This document shows, piece after piece, positions 13,301-25,300 of a stretch of DNA of 64,000 bases; the first letter of the stretch is position 1; each line of letters begins with the position of its first letter. The notes beneath the pieces are model-generated. The model searched no databases, was not told the origin of the DNA, and saw only the letters and a list, made by a program, of their open reading frames with translations. This stretch comes from Rostratula benghalensis. Taxonomy: Eukaryota > Chordata > Aves > Charadriiformes > Rostratulidae. Location: the NCBI GenBank assembly GCA_013399305.1, contig VXAI01000038.1:75194-139193 (forward strand). Direction: 5' to 3'. The translations under genes and the position numbers were made by a program.

Positions 13301-16300
13301 TGTGCTCTGCACAACCTCAGGGACACAGACCCCACACACCAGAGAGCAGGTCCTTAAGATGGGCTTAAACTTGCTCTCACCTGCAAGTCAAGCCCGGCCT
13401 GGCATCTACCCCATAGCCCAACTGGCCCTGTAGTGGCACCAAGGATTTGAGGACTGTCCATAAACCAAAGTGACCTCTGCTGGGGCAGAGCAATGCATTG
13501 GTGTACAACTAAAAAGGACCAATCCAAGCATCAATCACCAATTGCCTCCCAGATTTCAAACCTCTTCTGTTTTCAACCTGTTCATACATCGACCCTCATT
13601 TCTTCTGTGGAACAATTAAAAGTGTTTTGGTTATCCCGAAAAACTGTACTCCAACCAAAGCTGTAGGAAGTAAACACAAAAGACAGATGATAGAGATGGT
13701 AATAAGCAAATTGCCACTGTGTCCTGAAGAGTCACCAACACTTCTTAGTGAATATCATCTTTCACAACAACAACAAAGGGTAAGAGCACAAGGCTATTTC
13801 ATGCAGTCATCAAAACAAAATGCACTGAATATTATATTTCATACTAAATACATTACCCTGGCAGTTTGACACGCAACATTTCAATAGATATTGCGTCTCT
13901 CTAACATTCTGCCTGAATTTCTGCAGATGGACTTTTAAGTATCAATGGAAGATTACTTTACTTGTCAACGCTAAAAAGATTTTAAAGAATGGTTGCACAC
14001 ACTTCATTTTTAATTTTTTTTGTTTCCTTTTTTTTTTAAAAAAAAGGGAAACGAATCATGAATTCAGAAACACAGTTCTGTTGAAAGGTCAAATCCCATG
14101 TTGTGCAGCAGCCCATTGTGCACACGCCTTGTTCTGGTTTAGCACAGCTGAACTATGCTGTCTCCGATGTGCCCAGCAAAGCCCTGGGAGGATTTGCTCA
14201 AGTTAAACTCAGCTAACATAAACCATGCTAAGAGAATCAGAGATAAACCAACAGCATTCCCACATCTCAGCTGGGATATTTTTGTTTCTTTGTTTAAATA
14301 TATTTTAATTTTTCAACTGTGTGGGTTTCTGGAGGTATCTAAATACACAAGAAGCTCAAATTCTCTGTAAAAAAAAACAACCCCAAACAAGTAAACCCAG
14401 GGACAAAAACCCCCAACCAACCAAGTGTCTGGATCTCCTAACTCCGAAGACACAAGTACCTCTCAGGCTCACAAACAAAACCGACCGCTGCTACCCAGCC
14501 TAGGAAAACCAGGGATTTTGAGGTTCCGTTCTGAAGTCCTGAAACACTGCAATTAGTGATGTTAAGCAGGACACAGATTTAGTGCAGGCCAGTCATTAGG
14601 AAGCTTTTGGCCCATTTCACCCACACCAACCCCCAACCCTGCCTTGGCTCAAAGCGAGCACTGGCCAGGTCACAACGCCCCAGCGACTGCCCCACCAGAC
14701 CAACCAGCAACATCCCACCCGCTGCAAGCTTCCACAGGCCACCACTAGCATACCCAACAGCAATTAAGCACCCCTTGTAAGCTGCTGATGCCCTAGAATT
14801 TTAAATTCGATCTTCATTTATTTATTTTTCAAGCAGGGGAAAAGGAGGGTGTCAGTTCACCGAGAGCGAGCTTCATTATTCACGTGGCAAATCCGCCAGT
14901 GGCAGAGCATGGAATGGACTGTTACCTTTCCCTATCCGTTTTGTAAAGATATTGCTTTCTTTCCAGACTGCAAGCATCACTTCTAACTGGATTTTGAATT
15001 ATAATGTGAACTTTACAAAATTATTGGTGCTATTCATATCGCTAGTTAGATTCTATGGAACGGCAATATTTTTTGCCCTTCCCCAAACCAGCACCTCTCA
15101 GTGTTTCATATAAAACAACCAGGGCCAGCAGAAATCGAACATTTCCGAGTAATGTAAAGTATTGCATTGCGCCGAGTAAACAAGGAATAAAACATTTTTA
15201 TACTCCTCCTTAAACTTATTTGCTTTTTGAAAATATTTATGCAGCGTGGAAGGCAGGTTATTGAGAAATACAGCCAGTTCCTCTTCTTTAATTGAAACAT
15301 TTATGCTTTTTGTTCTGCTAGCAAAAAGCAATGAACAGTAATAACGCAAGACAAATATACAAGAAACTTATAGATACGATTGTAAAACAACATAATCCTA
15401 ATGTTTTCATTTAATTACCCTGAAACGTATTCTATTTAATATTCATTACTCAAAAGCCAATTTAAAAAGAGGAAGAGGTGAAGGGACTTATTCAGAAAGA
15501 CGGACTGTCATTCAGGGCAATAGTTATCTAATATACAGAAGTTAATAAAGCAGATTAATCTACAAGTCGCTTTAAGCCATTGCTGAGTTTCGAACAACCG
15601 CCTCTTTGACCCCTAACCCTCCCGCTGTGCACCAGTAGCAGGTGCCAGCTGGACCCGGAGGATGCTGAGGCCCTTCCAGCCGCAGCCTCCCCTCGCTCCG
15701 CTCCTGACCAGCAGCTGACCCTGCAGGAAGGATTGTTTCCAGCGCTGGCCTAAAGGCTACATAAACCACTAAGTGATAAACAAAAGCATACAGGCACCAG
15801 CTGCCTGGCCCGAGGGCGCACATCCAACACTGACACCTCCAAGCGGGTCGGCCCTGCCACCACCCACCAGCCTTTTCTTCTTCTTTCCACGCATGAATTC
15901 CGGACAATACTCAGGACTCTGTGGAACCAAACTTCTTCCCTCCAGGACTTACCCCCCGTCGCACCCCCCCCTCTCTGCCTCACCCCGCTTTGCGCGCACC
16001 GAAGCGCAGCTTGGATGATGAAGAGGAGCTTCCCGATTTGATTTAGCGCCGTTATTAAGAGCGTGAAATCTTCAGATACATCACTAATGATGATGTATTT
16101 TAACATTGAAAGTCTTAAAATTAAATTACTCGATTCACATGACAGCGAATCACAACAAGGCTTTAAACAAAGCAGAATTAGAGAAGACACTGAGCTCATT
16201 AATATTTTTTCATTTCTTAATTGACAGCGCCCATGCCGTGATAGCTATACGTTCAGCACTATAGTGGAGACCGAGCCTGCCACCGCCTTGATACACGTGC

Positions 16301-19300
16301 AGTAAGAAGCACACATACCCGAGAAGAAGGAATCCTATTTTTCATTGAGATAAGATGGCTTTGACATAGTTATTTTGCTGATACAAATTACACAACCACA
16401 AAAACAATCAGAGTAATGATTAAATGCAGTTATGTACATGGGAGACTCCTAGTGCAAATGTTAACATATTTAAATGGGTTCCCTTCATTAAAAAAATTAT
16501 ATATGATATTAAACCATCAATCAAATCAAAACACTAGAGCCTAAACGTGTTGTCACTGGTTAAAATAAATGACTTTGAGACTGGATTTTGGCTCACTCAA
16601 TATGGTGCCTTTTCTGTTGCTTAGCCACCCAAGTCTCTGCTGGCTTGGGCTACAGCTGGTGTATCTCCATCCCCTTCAATTAATAAAGAAAGTTATGATA
16701 GTATTGGATAACATTTTTAAATTGTGCTAAGAGGCTGAAAACAGATGTCCCAATGAATACTCCTCTTGCTGCTCTATCAGAGCTTTCAAGGCTGGAGAGC
16801 TGGCAAAAGCTGAGTGCCCAGGTCCCGAATCAGCTGAGCTCTTCAGCACATTTAATTTTAAGCACAGGAATGGTCGCACCTGTGGGTTTGATCGGCTCTG
16901 AAAATTAAGCATGTGTTCACATACGTGGCTCAAGGTGCTCAACAAATTGCACAACTTGCCCTCTGTCAGTACAAGTCCTACTTCTTTTTCTGACATGCCT
17001 ATATGCAAGTGCTTCCACACAGGCCGTGAAGCATCCATTATAAATACATCTCCTCTGCACGGCTTTATTCCAGCTATTCCATCTCCTCTAGCTCTACATG
17101 GCACTGAGGTTTATCTGAAAAGCAAAAGCATCGCTGCTTTTACTATGTAAAAGGGAAAAAAAGAAACTAGCAATTTATAATATGCTTTTATTTTAGTATC
17201 GCCATTTGGGGTTTCACTGCAACTGGCACCTTTACCTCCTGTTGTACGTTTGCCAGGCACTGCTTCCCTCGGTGCACCTCTGTCACCTGGGGAGTTCCAG
17301 GTCACCCCGGTGAGGTTCTAGGTTGCTCCAGTGAGCAGCCTGGCGAGGTTTTCACCTGACACCGTGAAGCCCCACATCCTCCTGATGCCGCAGTGCTGCC
17401 CGCCCCCCACCCTGGCTCCCCTTCCCGGCACTACCACCATCACTCGCAGAGTTCTTTGGTCACCCCCGTACCTTCCCATCCACCTTCTGCTCCCAGAGAC
17501 ACCTCTCCAGCCCACGTACTCCCCCACATTCCCCTATGGTAGGAACCCCCAGTGCTCCCCCACATCCCTGCCCCTTTTCCCCACCCTTTGCCCCCAGAAA
17601 CGCCGAACCCTCCAACGGGCCCAGCGCTGGCACAACCTCCTCCTACAGCCACTGTCCTGACAGTTGTCAGAACTACAGGTGAAAGATGCTACAAAACTGA
17701 TTGATCTTCTGGCAAGAACTAGCAAGGATGGTACTTTACCACACCCAAAGTCAACTTAGAGCCTAATGCGTACAATTTGTCAAGAGAAGCATTAACAGAA
17801 GCTAAAGGCAGCATCTTAATAAATAAAAATGTAGTTCTTGTATTCTAAGCAGAGCAAAGACTGGCTTCACCTGTCAGTCCTGGCATAACAGCATAGGAAA
17901 GCAGGAGCCTTTCAAAATTATTTATTAAAGTGCTTATAACACAAGGTAATGCAACAGCAATAGTTGAATGTAATAAACTTAATACCGCTTTCTATCCATT
18001 TATCTCAAATTACTTTACACATGTTAATTCAGTTTAGTTGTAAGACACCCTCATGAAGCAGTTGTTTGCAGATTAAGCTCAGCCTAAGCAGCTCGCCCGG
18101 GGGAACAGCCAAACAGAGGGGCCAAAGCCTACAGGCACCGCTAGGCTTTATAAGGGATGTCTGTTATGGTTTGCCCGCCTGTATGGGAGAAACCCACAGC
18201 AATTTATTGTCATTTAGACAATTCTTCTCTCACCCGTTGATCCCTCCCCACCCAGGAAGGGGAATCCTGGGGGGCAATAAAACAAGGAAACCTGAAGGCT
18301 CAAGTATATATAGGTTTAATAGCATAAGACTAAATAATTAACATTAATAATACTACAGAACCAGTATTGATCCTGATACCAATATAAAATATACAAGGGT
18401 TATACTCATTCTATACTGATATTTTATATCAGTATACTGATCTATTTTATATATATATCACCTAGAAGCTGTGCAGCCTCAGCAGGGACAGCCCAGTGGG
18501 ACACCGTGCACTCTGCAGCTTCAGGAGCGAAGGAAGGGCTCGGGGCTCCAGCACTGGGGCACAGAGTTCTCAGGATGGCAGCCATCAAGGGACAGAGAGA
18601 ACTCCTCTGCAAACTTCACAACTTTGTCAAATGTGACGTTTATGGTATGAAATAACCCCGTTGGCAGCTTGGGTCAAGTGCCCAGGTTTTGTGCCTCCTC
18701 ATCCCTGCACCTGGGGAGCTCAAAAACACTGAGAACTTGAAACCCACACCTGAGAGCTGGCTATAAAGTGAATATTTTCACAATCTCAGATACGTGAGTC
18801 TTCTAAAAGTGCAGTTTTTCCAAGCAGTAGATGCAAAATTAGCCCTATGTTGTTCAAACCAGGCCATTGCAGTAACTTGGACCTAAGCATTAAGAAATTG
18901 TTTCACTTCCACATTTTCTGTTGCTCCTGTCTTTGTAGAGCTGTATCTACACGTTAAAAAATTCAGAGCTGCTATGGGACACACATAAACAAACAGGTAA
19001 GAATTAATAGGCTTTAATTAGACAGTGCTGGTAGTCTGGAAGCTGAAGAAGATGAAAGCCCCACTCATGGATGTACACCTAAACCACTGGAACCACAGCT
19101 GGGTGCTGAACCACCACACTGAGTTGTGGGCAAGCACCCAGCTGGGTGTGCATGGACAGAAAATCCATTAAATGCCTCCGTGGCTGTTCTGGTGCCACTG
19201 AGAAGCAGTGAGGTGCTTTGTGTGCCCATCACCTCCACATCCCCCCTGTCCCTCCCCGAGGGGGAAGCTTCCAGACCCGCATCAGGCAGCCTCGGCCAGC

Positions 19301-22300
19301 GAGAGGGTGCAGAGCCCAGCAGGGACCCCCATCCTCAGAGACCTGCCCAATCCCCTGCTCCATCCTGCTGGGCTGGGAACCATCCTGAGGAGAGCCCACA
19401 ACCCCGACAGAGAAAACATCCAGCCCTGAGGTGGCCTGTTCCTCCACTGCTGCTGGAAATTTTAATTATCCAGGTACTTCCAACTTGGAAGAAAGGTTCT
19501 AACTAGTAAATAATTGCAGTTATCATTGCATCAGTTTAGTTTAAAGAGCTGACAAACCTCTCTAAACTCAAAGCACAATTAGTCATTAGGGTCTAGTTTT
19601 TCAGCACTGTTAAGCAATTTGTAACCCATTCCTTTTAATAGGGTTATGCATTACTTAACCGACACAGATGTCTTGGAAACTGAAACCGCTGGTTATCAAG
19701 CAGCAACCTTGTTCATTAGCTTCCATGATAGTCAAATCATCTATAAACCCGGTGTTTAATGGCCAGCCGATGAATAATCAATGTCTCACTTTTCATCTGA
19801 GTGTGAAAGTGAGAATAATCTAATACACCCTCCCCCTGGTAAAACGCGAGGCCTTGGGTTCCGTTTCTATTCAGGGCTGATTTATCACCCAATGGAAACC
19901 TGATGTAAACATATGATCAATGAGGCCCATCATTGCTGATAATAACCCCCAACCGGCCCACTCCCTCATCTCAAAAGCCATCCCTTTAGGCTATTAGTTT
20001 CGTCCAGCTAATCCTCTCTACTGTTTCTGCCTGCTGCTTTTACCTTGGCCATCCGTTCAGTCCAGCAGACTCAGAAGTAATTTTATACGCAGCAGAGAGC
20101 GGGTGGAATTGATTTTTCACTCAGTGCTCAGTTCCCATCTGAATAATTATCAATTTTACAGCCTCATAAAGGGAAGAGTCAAAATTTCAAATCAATTCAA
20201 AAGAGCTTCTGAGACTACAGAAACTGTGCATGAGAATAAAGGTCAAAGTTGTCAGTGACCTCGGGAGATGATGTCAGATATTAGTACACTGAGTAGTTGA
20301 CATCAGAGGCACTCAATATGATATGACTAGTGCTAATGCAAATCATATTTATGCTGACTACTGGAGACCAGCCATTAATATTTAAAAGAGTACGTGAGAG
20401 CCTGCATTCCAAATAAATATAACGTATTCCGCAGAATCTGAAGTTAATAAAGACAGATCACTGCCTACTCACCTGCTGTGAAGTGACAGATTACTGCGTA
20501 TTAACAGACAAAGTACTACATCAAGATCTCCACAAAGGCAGGAAAGTCCAGAGCCCAGCCTGTTCTGCCCTCAGCTCGGGGTCAAATCACTGCCCTCAAA
20601 TGCTCCCAAATCCTGGCCCGCACGGTCCGGCACCGAGCGGCTGACATTCCCAAAGGCTGCCTCCCTCACTGCTACTTCCCACACAACCCCTGTTAGGCAA
20701 ACACAAGATGACAACTTGTAACACGACAAGGGAATCATCACGTTCTGATAACGATGACAATAATAAACCTCATTAATATTCTCACAATACGCCGTATACT
20801 GCCAGGAACATATTAGCTGCCTTTAGTTACTTTTCACCTTCAATTAGAACAATAAACAAATGTCAATGCTAACTGTGGTGACTGTTATACCACTTTTTTT
20901 TTTCTAAATGAGGGTGTACCTATTAGGTAAACACAAAGACAACCACAACAGTCATTTGCATGCTGTTAATAACTTGTGTTTTCATTTAAAGCCTCCAGAC
21001 CCGAGAAACACGTTTCCTGAAATGGCATCTTGGCAACGGCATCAGGAATCCAGAGATTCTCGTAACTCTGCATTTTCAAACGGGTTAATGAGATTACAAG
21101 GGACCGTGGCACAGAGCACAAGTGGAGATACGTAACCATGAGCACCCTCATCTGCCCGTCACGTCCTTGGGCTGTGAGAAACCTGATGGAGAGGGGAAGG
21201 GGAAATCTCTCCTAAACGCTGCAGCGGCCACATCCTTTTCAGCGGCACGAGATTTAATTTCTATTGTATTTACCTTCAACAGGAAAAAATCCCACCGAGT
21301 CATCTGCCGCACAATAAAATACTCAAACGTGAGAGCATACAGCTGTTCAATTCACACATTTCATTACCAAAAAGTGTGGTTCAGTGCCAGAATTTGTTCT
21401 TCCCCTTAAAATACTGCAGAGAGCCTGCCTTCCCGTTTGCCTATAGAAATGTATTGATGATCTTACACATCTCCTTTTATCAGCAAGAATGAAACATCGC
21501 ATTTTAAGACACTGTACAGCCAAATACAGGATCTATGCTTTTCAGTACGACCAAAACTACCTTCAGTTTTTGGTTGTCATGAGAACACGGCCAATGCTGC
21601 TCCGAGTTCCATACCAGCACAGGGAGGTTGGTTCTGTCACTAAACAGCCAACGGCACCCTAGCATTCGGTACCACCAAAAAAAGCGGGCAAATTCCAAAA
21701 TGTAATGATACCCCAACAGAAAAGACTGCTAATTCACCTGCTGTAGAACTTCGGGGTTCTGCTGCATGAAATGAAGCAACCTCTGTCCATCCTGGGAAAT
21801 CTCTCTACACCTTAGAGTCTTCTTGCCTTCTTTAGCCAGGTGCTTGAAGAGGTAGGTGACGATGTAGTCTAAACTAGCGCAACAGCTGGAGGAGACGATT
21901 GTGTCTGAGTAAAAAAAAAAAAAAAATAGACAGACTTTTGAAATGGTTTCCATAAAAGACTAATTAATGATGGCATTTTGTAGTACTCGGAGAGCTCCAC
22001 TTTAATAATCTCTTTGACATTAGGCTAATCGATACACAGACAAGTCTGGTTTGGATACATGAGTTGATTAGCGCTGGAAACTGCTTTTATTCGCTCACAG
22101 AGGTATTAAACCTCTGCTTTTGATCAACTGGGTAGCTCCAGGTACTAAAAATCCAACAAACTCCAGTGAACTTCATTCACTCCTCACAGAATCACAGAAT
22201 ATCAGGGATTGGACCTTGAAAGATCATCCAGTCCAGTCCCCTGAATGCTGCTGCCCCTCTGCCTGCTGAAAGTCCAGGACGAGGGTGGGAATTCTGCTGG

Positions 22301-25300
22301 TATTCATCTTCACGTTCCAGGCTCCTGGGAACTGAACTTCTGTTCTGAACTGCTTACTGAAAAGGCAAGGTTCAATCCAGTAGAACTGTTTTCAATGATT
22401 TTCTCAAGTAGCATTTCACAATGTTTCACAATTCTGCCCCAAATAGCTTCAGGTGGCAAACAATAAAAGAGGGCCACTAAAGGCCATTAAAGAAGAGCCA
22501 AGTTAGTGATTTTGCTTAACAACTAATAATTCAAGTAGGTCAAAGTCCATTAAATATGGCTGGCAACAACAGGACAGCAATCACTAACAAATACTTCACA
22601 AATGTCCCCAAAACGGAATGTCCTGACAGCAAAGGAGGATACTGTTGAAAAGCAGAAGCAAAAGCCACTTCCTATCTTTACTTACCAGTTCTGTAAGCTT
22701 TAGTTTAAAAGTTTAAACAGATTTGCAGTGTTAAGTATGTCTGTCTGATCCTCTCTGCAACCTCAAACACCAGACCCAGCCGAGAGGAGGATGTAGGACC
22801 CTGTCCTCTTGCCACTGGCTTCAGCTGGAACTCGCCCAGTTCATAACCTTCATTTCAGATGGGCCACCGGGGGGAGGAATGCTGGTAGGGGGCCGCAAAA
22901 AGGAGTTAAACTGTTCAAATGCTCATTCTGAGGGGAAAGGGATTAGAAGGATCCAATTAAATGTACCTTGAATTCTTTAAACTATGCTAATTTGGAGGAC
23001 TGCCAACCTTGGGGTGTTCATTTAAAGACATCCCTCTAGACATTGAAGTGTTTTGATCTGTGTCTGTTTAACTCCTCCAGCTCTGCGCTGACGCTATTAA
23101 CCCTTCGCCAATCTAAAATCCAATTGTGATTTCGTAAGAGTGTTCTGAAGGTAACACGTTTACAGGCAGAGAAGATACAATTGGTCTCCCAAGACTTGAG
23201 ATCTTGGCAGCAGGTGTCAGAGGGATCCCACAGCTCACCAAAACGAGCTGGAGCATCCCTGCTCTGTCCCCGCTGCACCAGTGGGCTTCCCGGGACCGGA
23301 TTCCCCAGGGCAGCATCTCAAGACTCACAGTGCTGGAACAAAGCTGAGTTCAAAGTTAGGAGCCTTGCCAAAGCACAGACTGCAGAATCTGGCCCTCATC
23401 GTCTTCTCGACCAAACTCAGTCCTGCTTATAAACTAGAAATGCAGTCCATGGTGGAATTGAATCACCATCAATAACAACAAGTGAGAGATTTGAAAATAC
23501 ATATTTCATAGGAGGGCTCTGCTGTATTTCTAAACCAGCGCTTAACTCTATTTCTTTTTAAATTGAATAATACAAAGTAAATCACCATCATCAGTTTACA
23601 AAACAGCAGTAGTTCTAAACATGCTGATACTGTACAAGTAGATATTTTACATTCGACAGTAAGTGATTTTAGCAGGACACCAGACAGGCCTCTGCTATCA
23701 TTTGCTCATGAGGATCTGATACGAGTGTTAAGAGCTACTTAAATTTGCCTATAACTATATATCAAATATGCCTCCCTATGCTCATTTTTCCTTTTGATTG
23801 CAAGGATGTTAGAGACAGGGAGCGTCAAGCAAACTCCCTGAAATGACTTTTCTGGGCACGTGGAACCTCGTGCTGGAATAGAACAGTGCTTTCACTGAAC
23901 CTCAGCGAGGCAAGGCAGCCAACTGAATAAACAGAACAGGAGCAACGAGGAGAGCTATGGACAGAAGAAATGGATGGAGAAGGCAGAATAAGGATAGAAT
24001 AGTAACAACTGAAGAAACCAACCCTGATACAAAAGGTTGGGATAATGAGGAAACCTGCAGTCAAACCACATCTCTCTTTTCTGGTCGGCCCAGCTCTATC
24101 TCCTCTCATCTAACCAAGGGGATTACAAAGCAAGCAGGACGTGGTTGCACAACACACCAAACCCAGCTCCGTGGGATCAGTACAGATCCAGAATGGATCC
24201 AGTAACAGTTCCCTCGTTCTGTCAAACAAAACTGACCTCCCTGGACATACTTGCTGGGGAGGTCTGATTCCAATCAGACATTAGCTCAAGAAGTAGAGCA
24301 CATATGTTGGAATGGGTGATATTATTTTTAAAAAGCCAACAACCCTCCCAAACAACCCAAAGCTGCCTTTTGGTCCCAACAATATGACAACGGCATGCTG
24401 AAGGGGAATTATTTTTCAGCAGTGGAAAGACACGGCCGAATCTCTGCAAATTAAAAGATTTTGTTTAGGTTTTCACATAAAGGCAAGGAGAGGGAGTTAA
24501 GTGGTATTTTCCCTGTCAGTCAATTGTTTACAGTTCAATACTGGCATTATTTGCCTTTGAGACTAAACCTGGAAAGTAAATGGATTTAGCAATTTAACAC
24601 CTAAATTAGGCAGCGAGAGAGAAAAAAAAATGTTTTACTTTTTCCTCAATGAATAGCATACTATAGTATTAATCATATGAGAATTGGGGAAGCTTTGTAG
24701 ATATCAGTGACAACATGCCAGGCAGCCTACATTAAAAGGCTCTGATCACTGAGTCAGCTGTGAAAAAGCCAGGTAAACACTTTGGAAGTGAACTATTGGA
24801 GTGTTTATCCTCGCAATAAAAGCTTAGATGAGGGCTTCCATTAGAGCTGATTTACAGCTAGAGGCTGCTGAAGGAATACGGATTCTTTCACAGCATTTAT
24901 AAAGCGTGGAACCAAGCAAGGTATTTACTCAGCAGCAGAATGAACCCTCCTCACAAGGAAGGATTTGGGGAATGTTTATCCTACAGCTGACAACACTGAG
25001 AGCCTCAACGGTTTCACCAACGTAAAAGGGAGTAGAGGAAAAAGTCAGATGCTTTTTTTCTGCGAAAGAGAAGTGATCTCTTGGTATTTAATTTTTAAAA
25101 TAAAAAGACAGCTATTTCATTTTTATAAACATTTCTGAAAACAACTGGTATGCTCTAATCAGTTTAAAACACAATTCCCCCTCAGATGCCTTATAGCCCT
25201 GAGCCCTACTATTCTGAGATGTTTTTGTGGCACTGATACAATTCAGTGAAAAAGGCAATGCATGGATCTACTTAGCCATTTTCCAAGGGCAGAAGGATGT

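Larger units (their letters stand above)
5403..21737 (-). other. RANBP17: Large intron (16,335 nt)
   Basis: Donor GTGAATT (at 21737), acceptor TTTCAG (at 5403). This is the largest intron in the window. It contains CR1 fragments near 8.75 and 11.08 kb, an LTR near 18.16-18.77 kb, a T-tract at 9676-9696, a C-rich stretch at 17.33-17.65 kb and a GC-rich patch at 15.6-16.0 kb. AT-rich, repeat-poor blocks with candidate regulatory character lie at 15.0-15.56, 16.02-16.26 and 19.66-20.46 kb. Many open frames of 60-170 codons occur, but none has a start context, a domain or splice partners that support a gene. Confidence 0.85.

Noticed and set aside
14131..14220. TTGTTCTGGTTTAGC considered as the start of another LTR
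   Set aside because: The resemblance ends after about 15 bases and no matching later segment or end is visible.
15750..16199. 149-codon minus-strand open frame across the GC-rich patch
   Set aside because: No conserved motif and no acceptor/donor in phase with RANBP17. The family exons are already complete on both sides.
17331..17660. 109-codon proline-rich plus-strand open frame
   Set aside because: It results from the C-rich composition. The minus strand over it is equally open.
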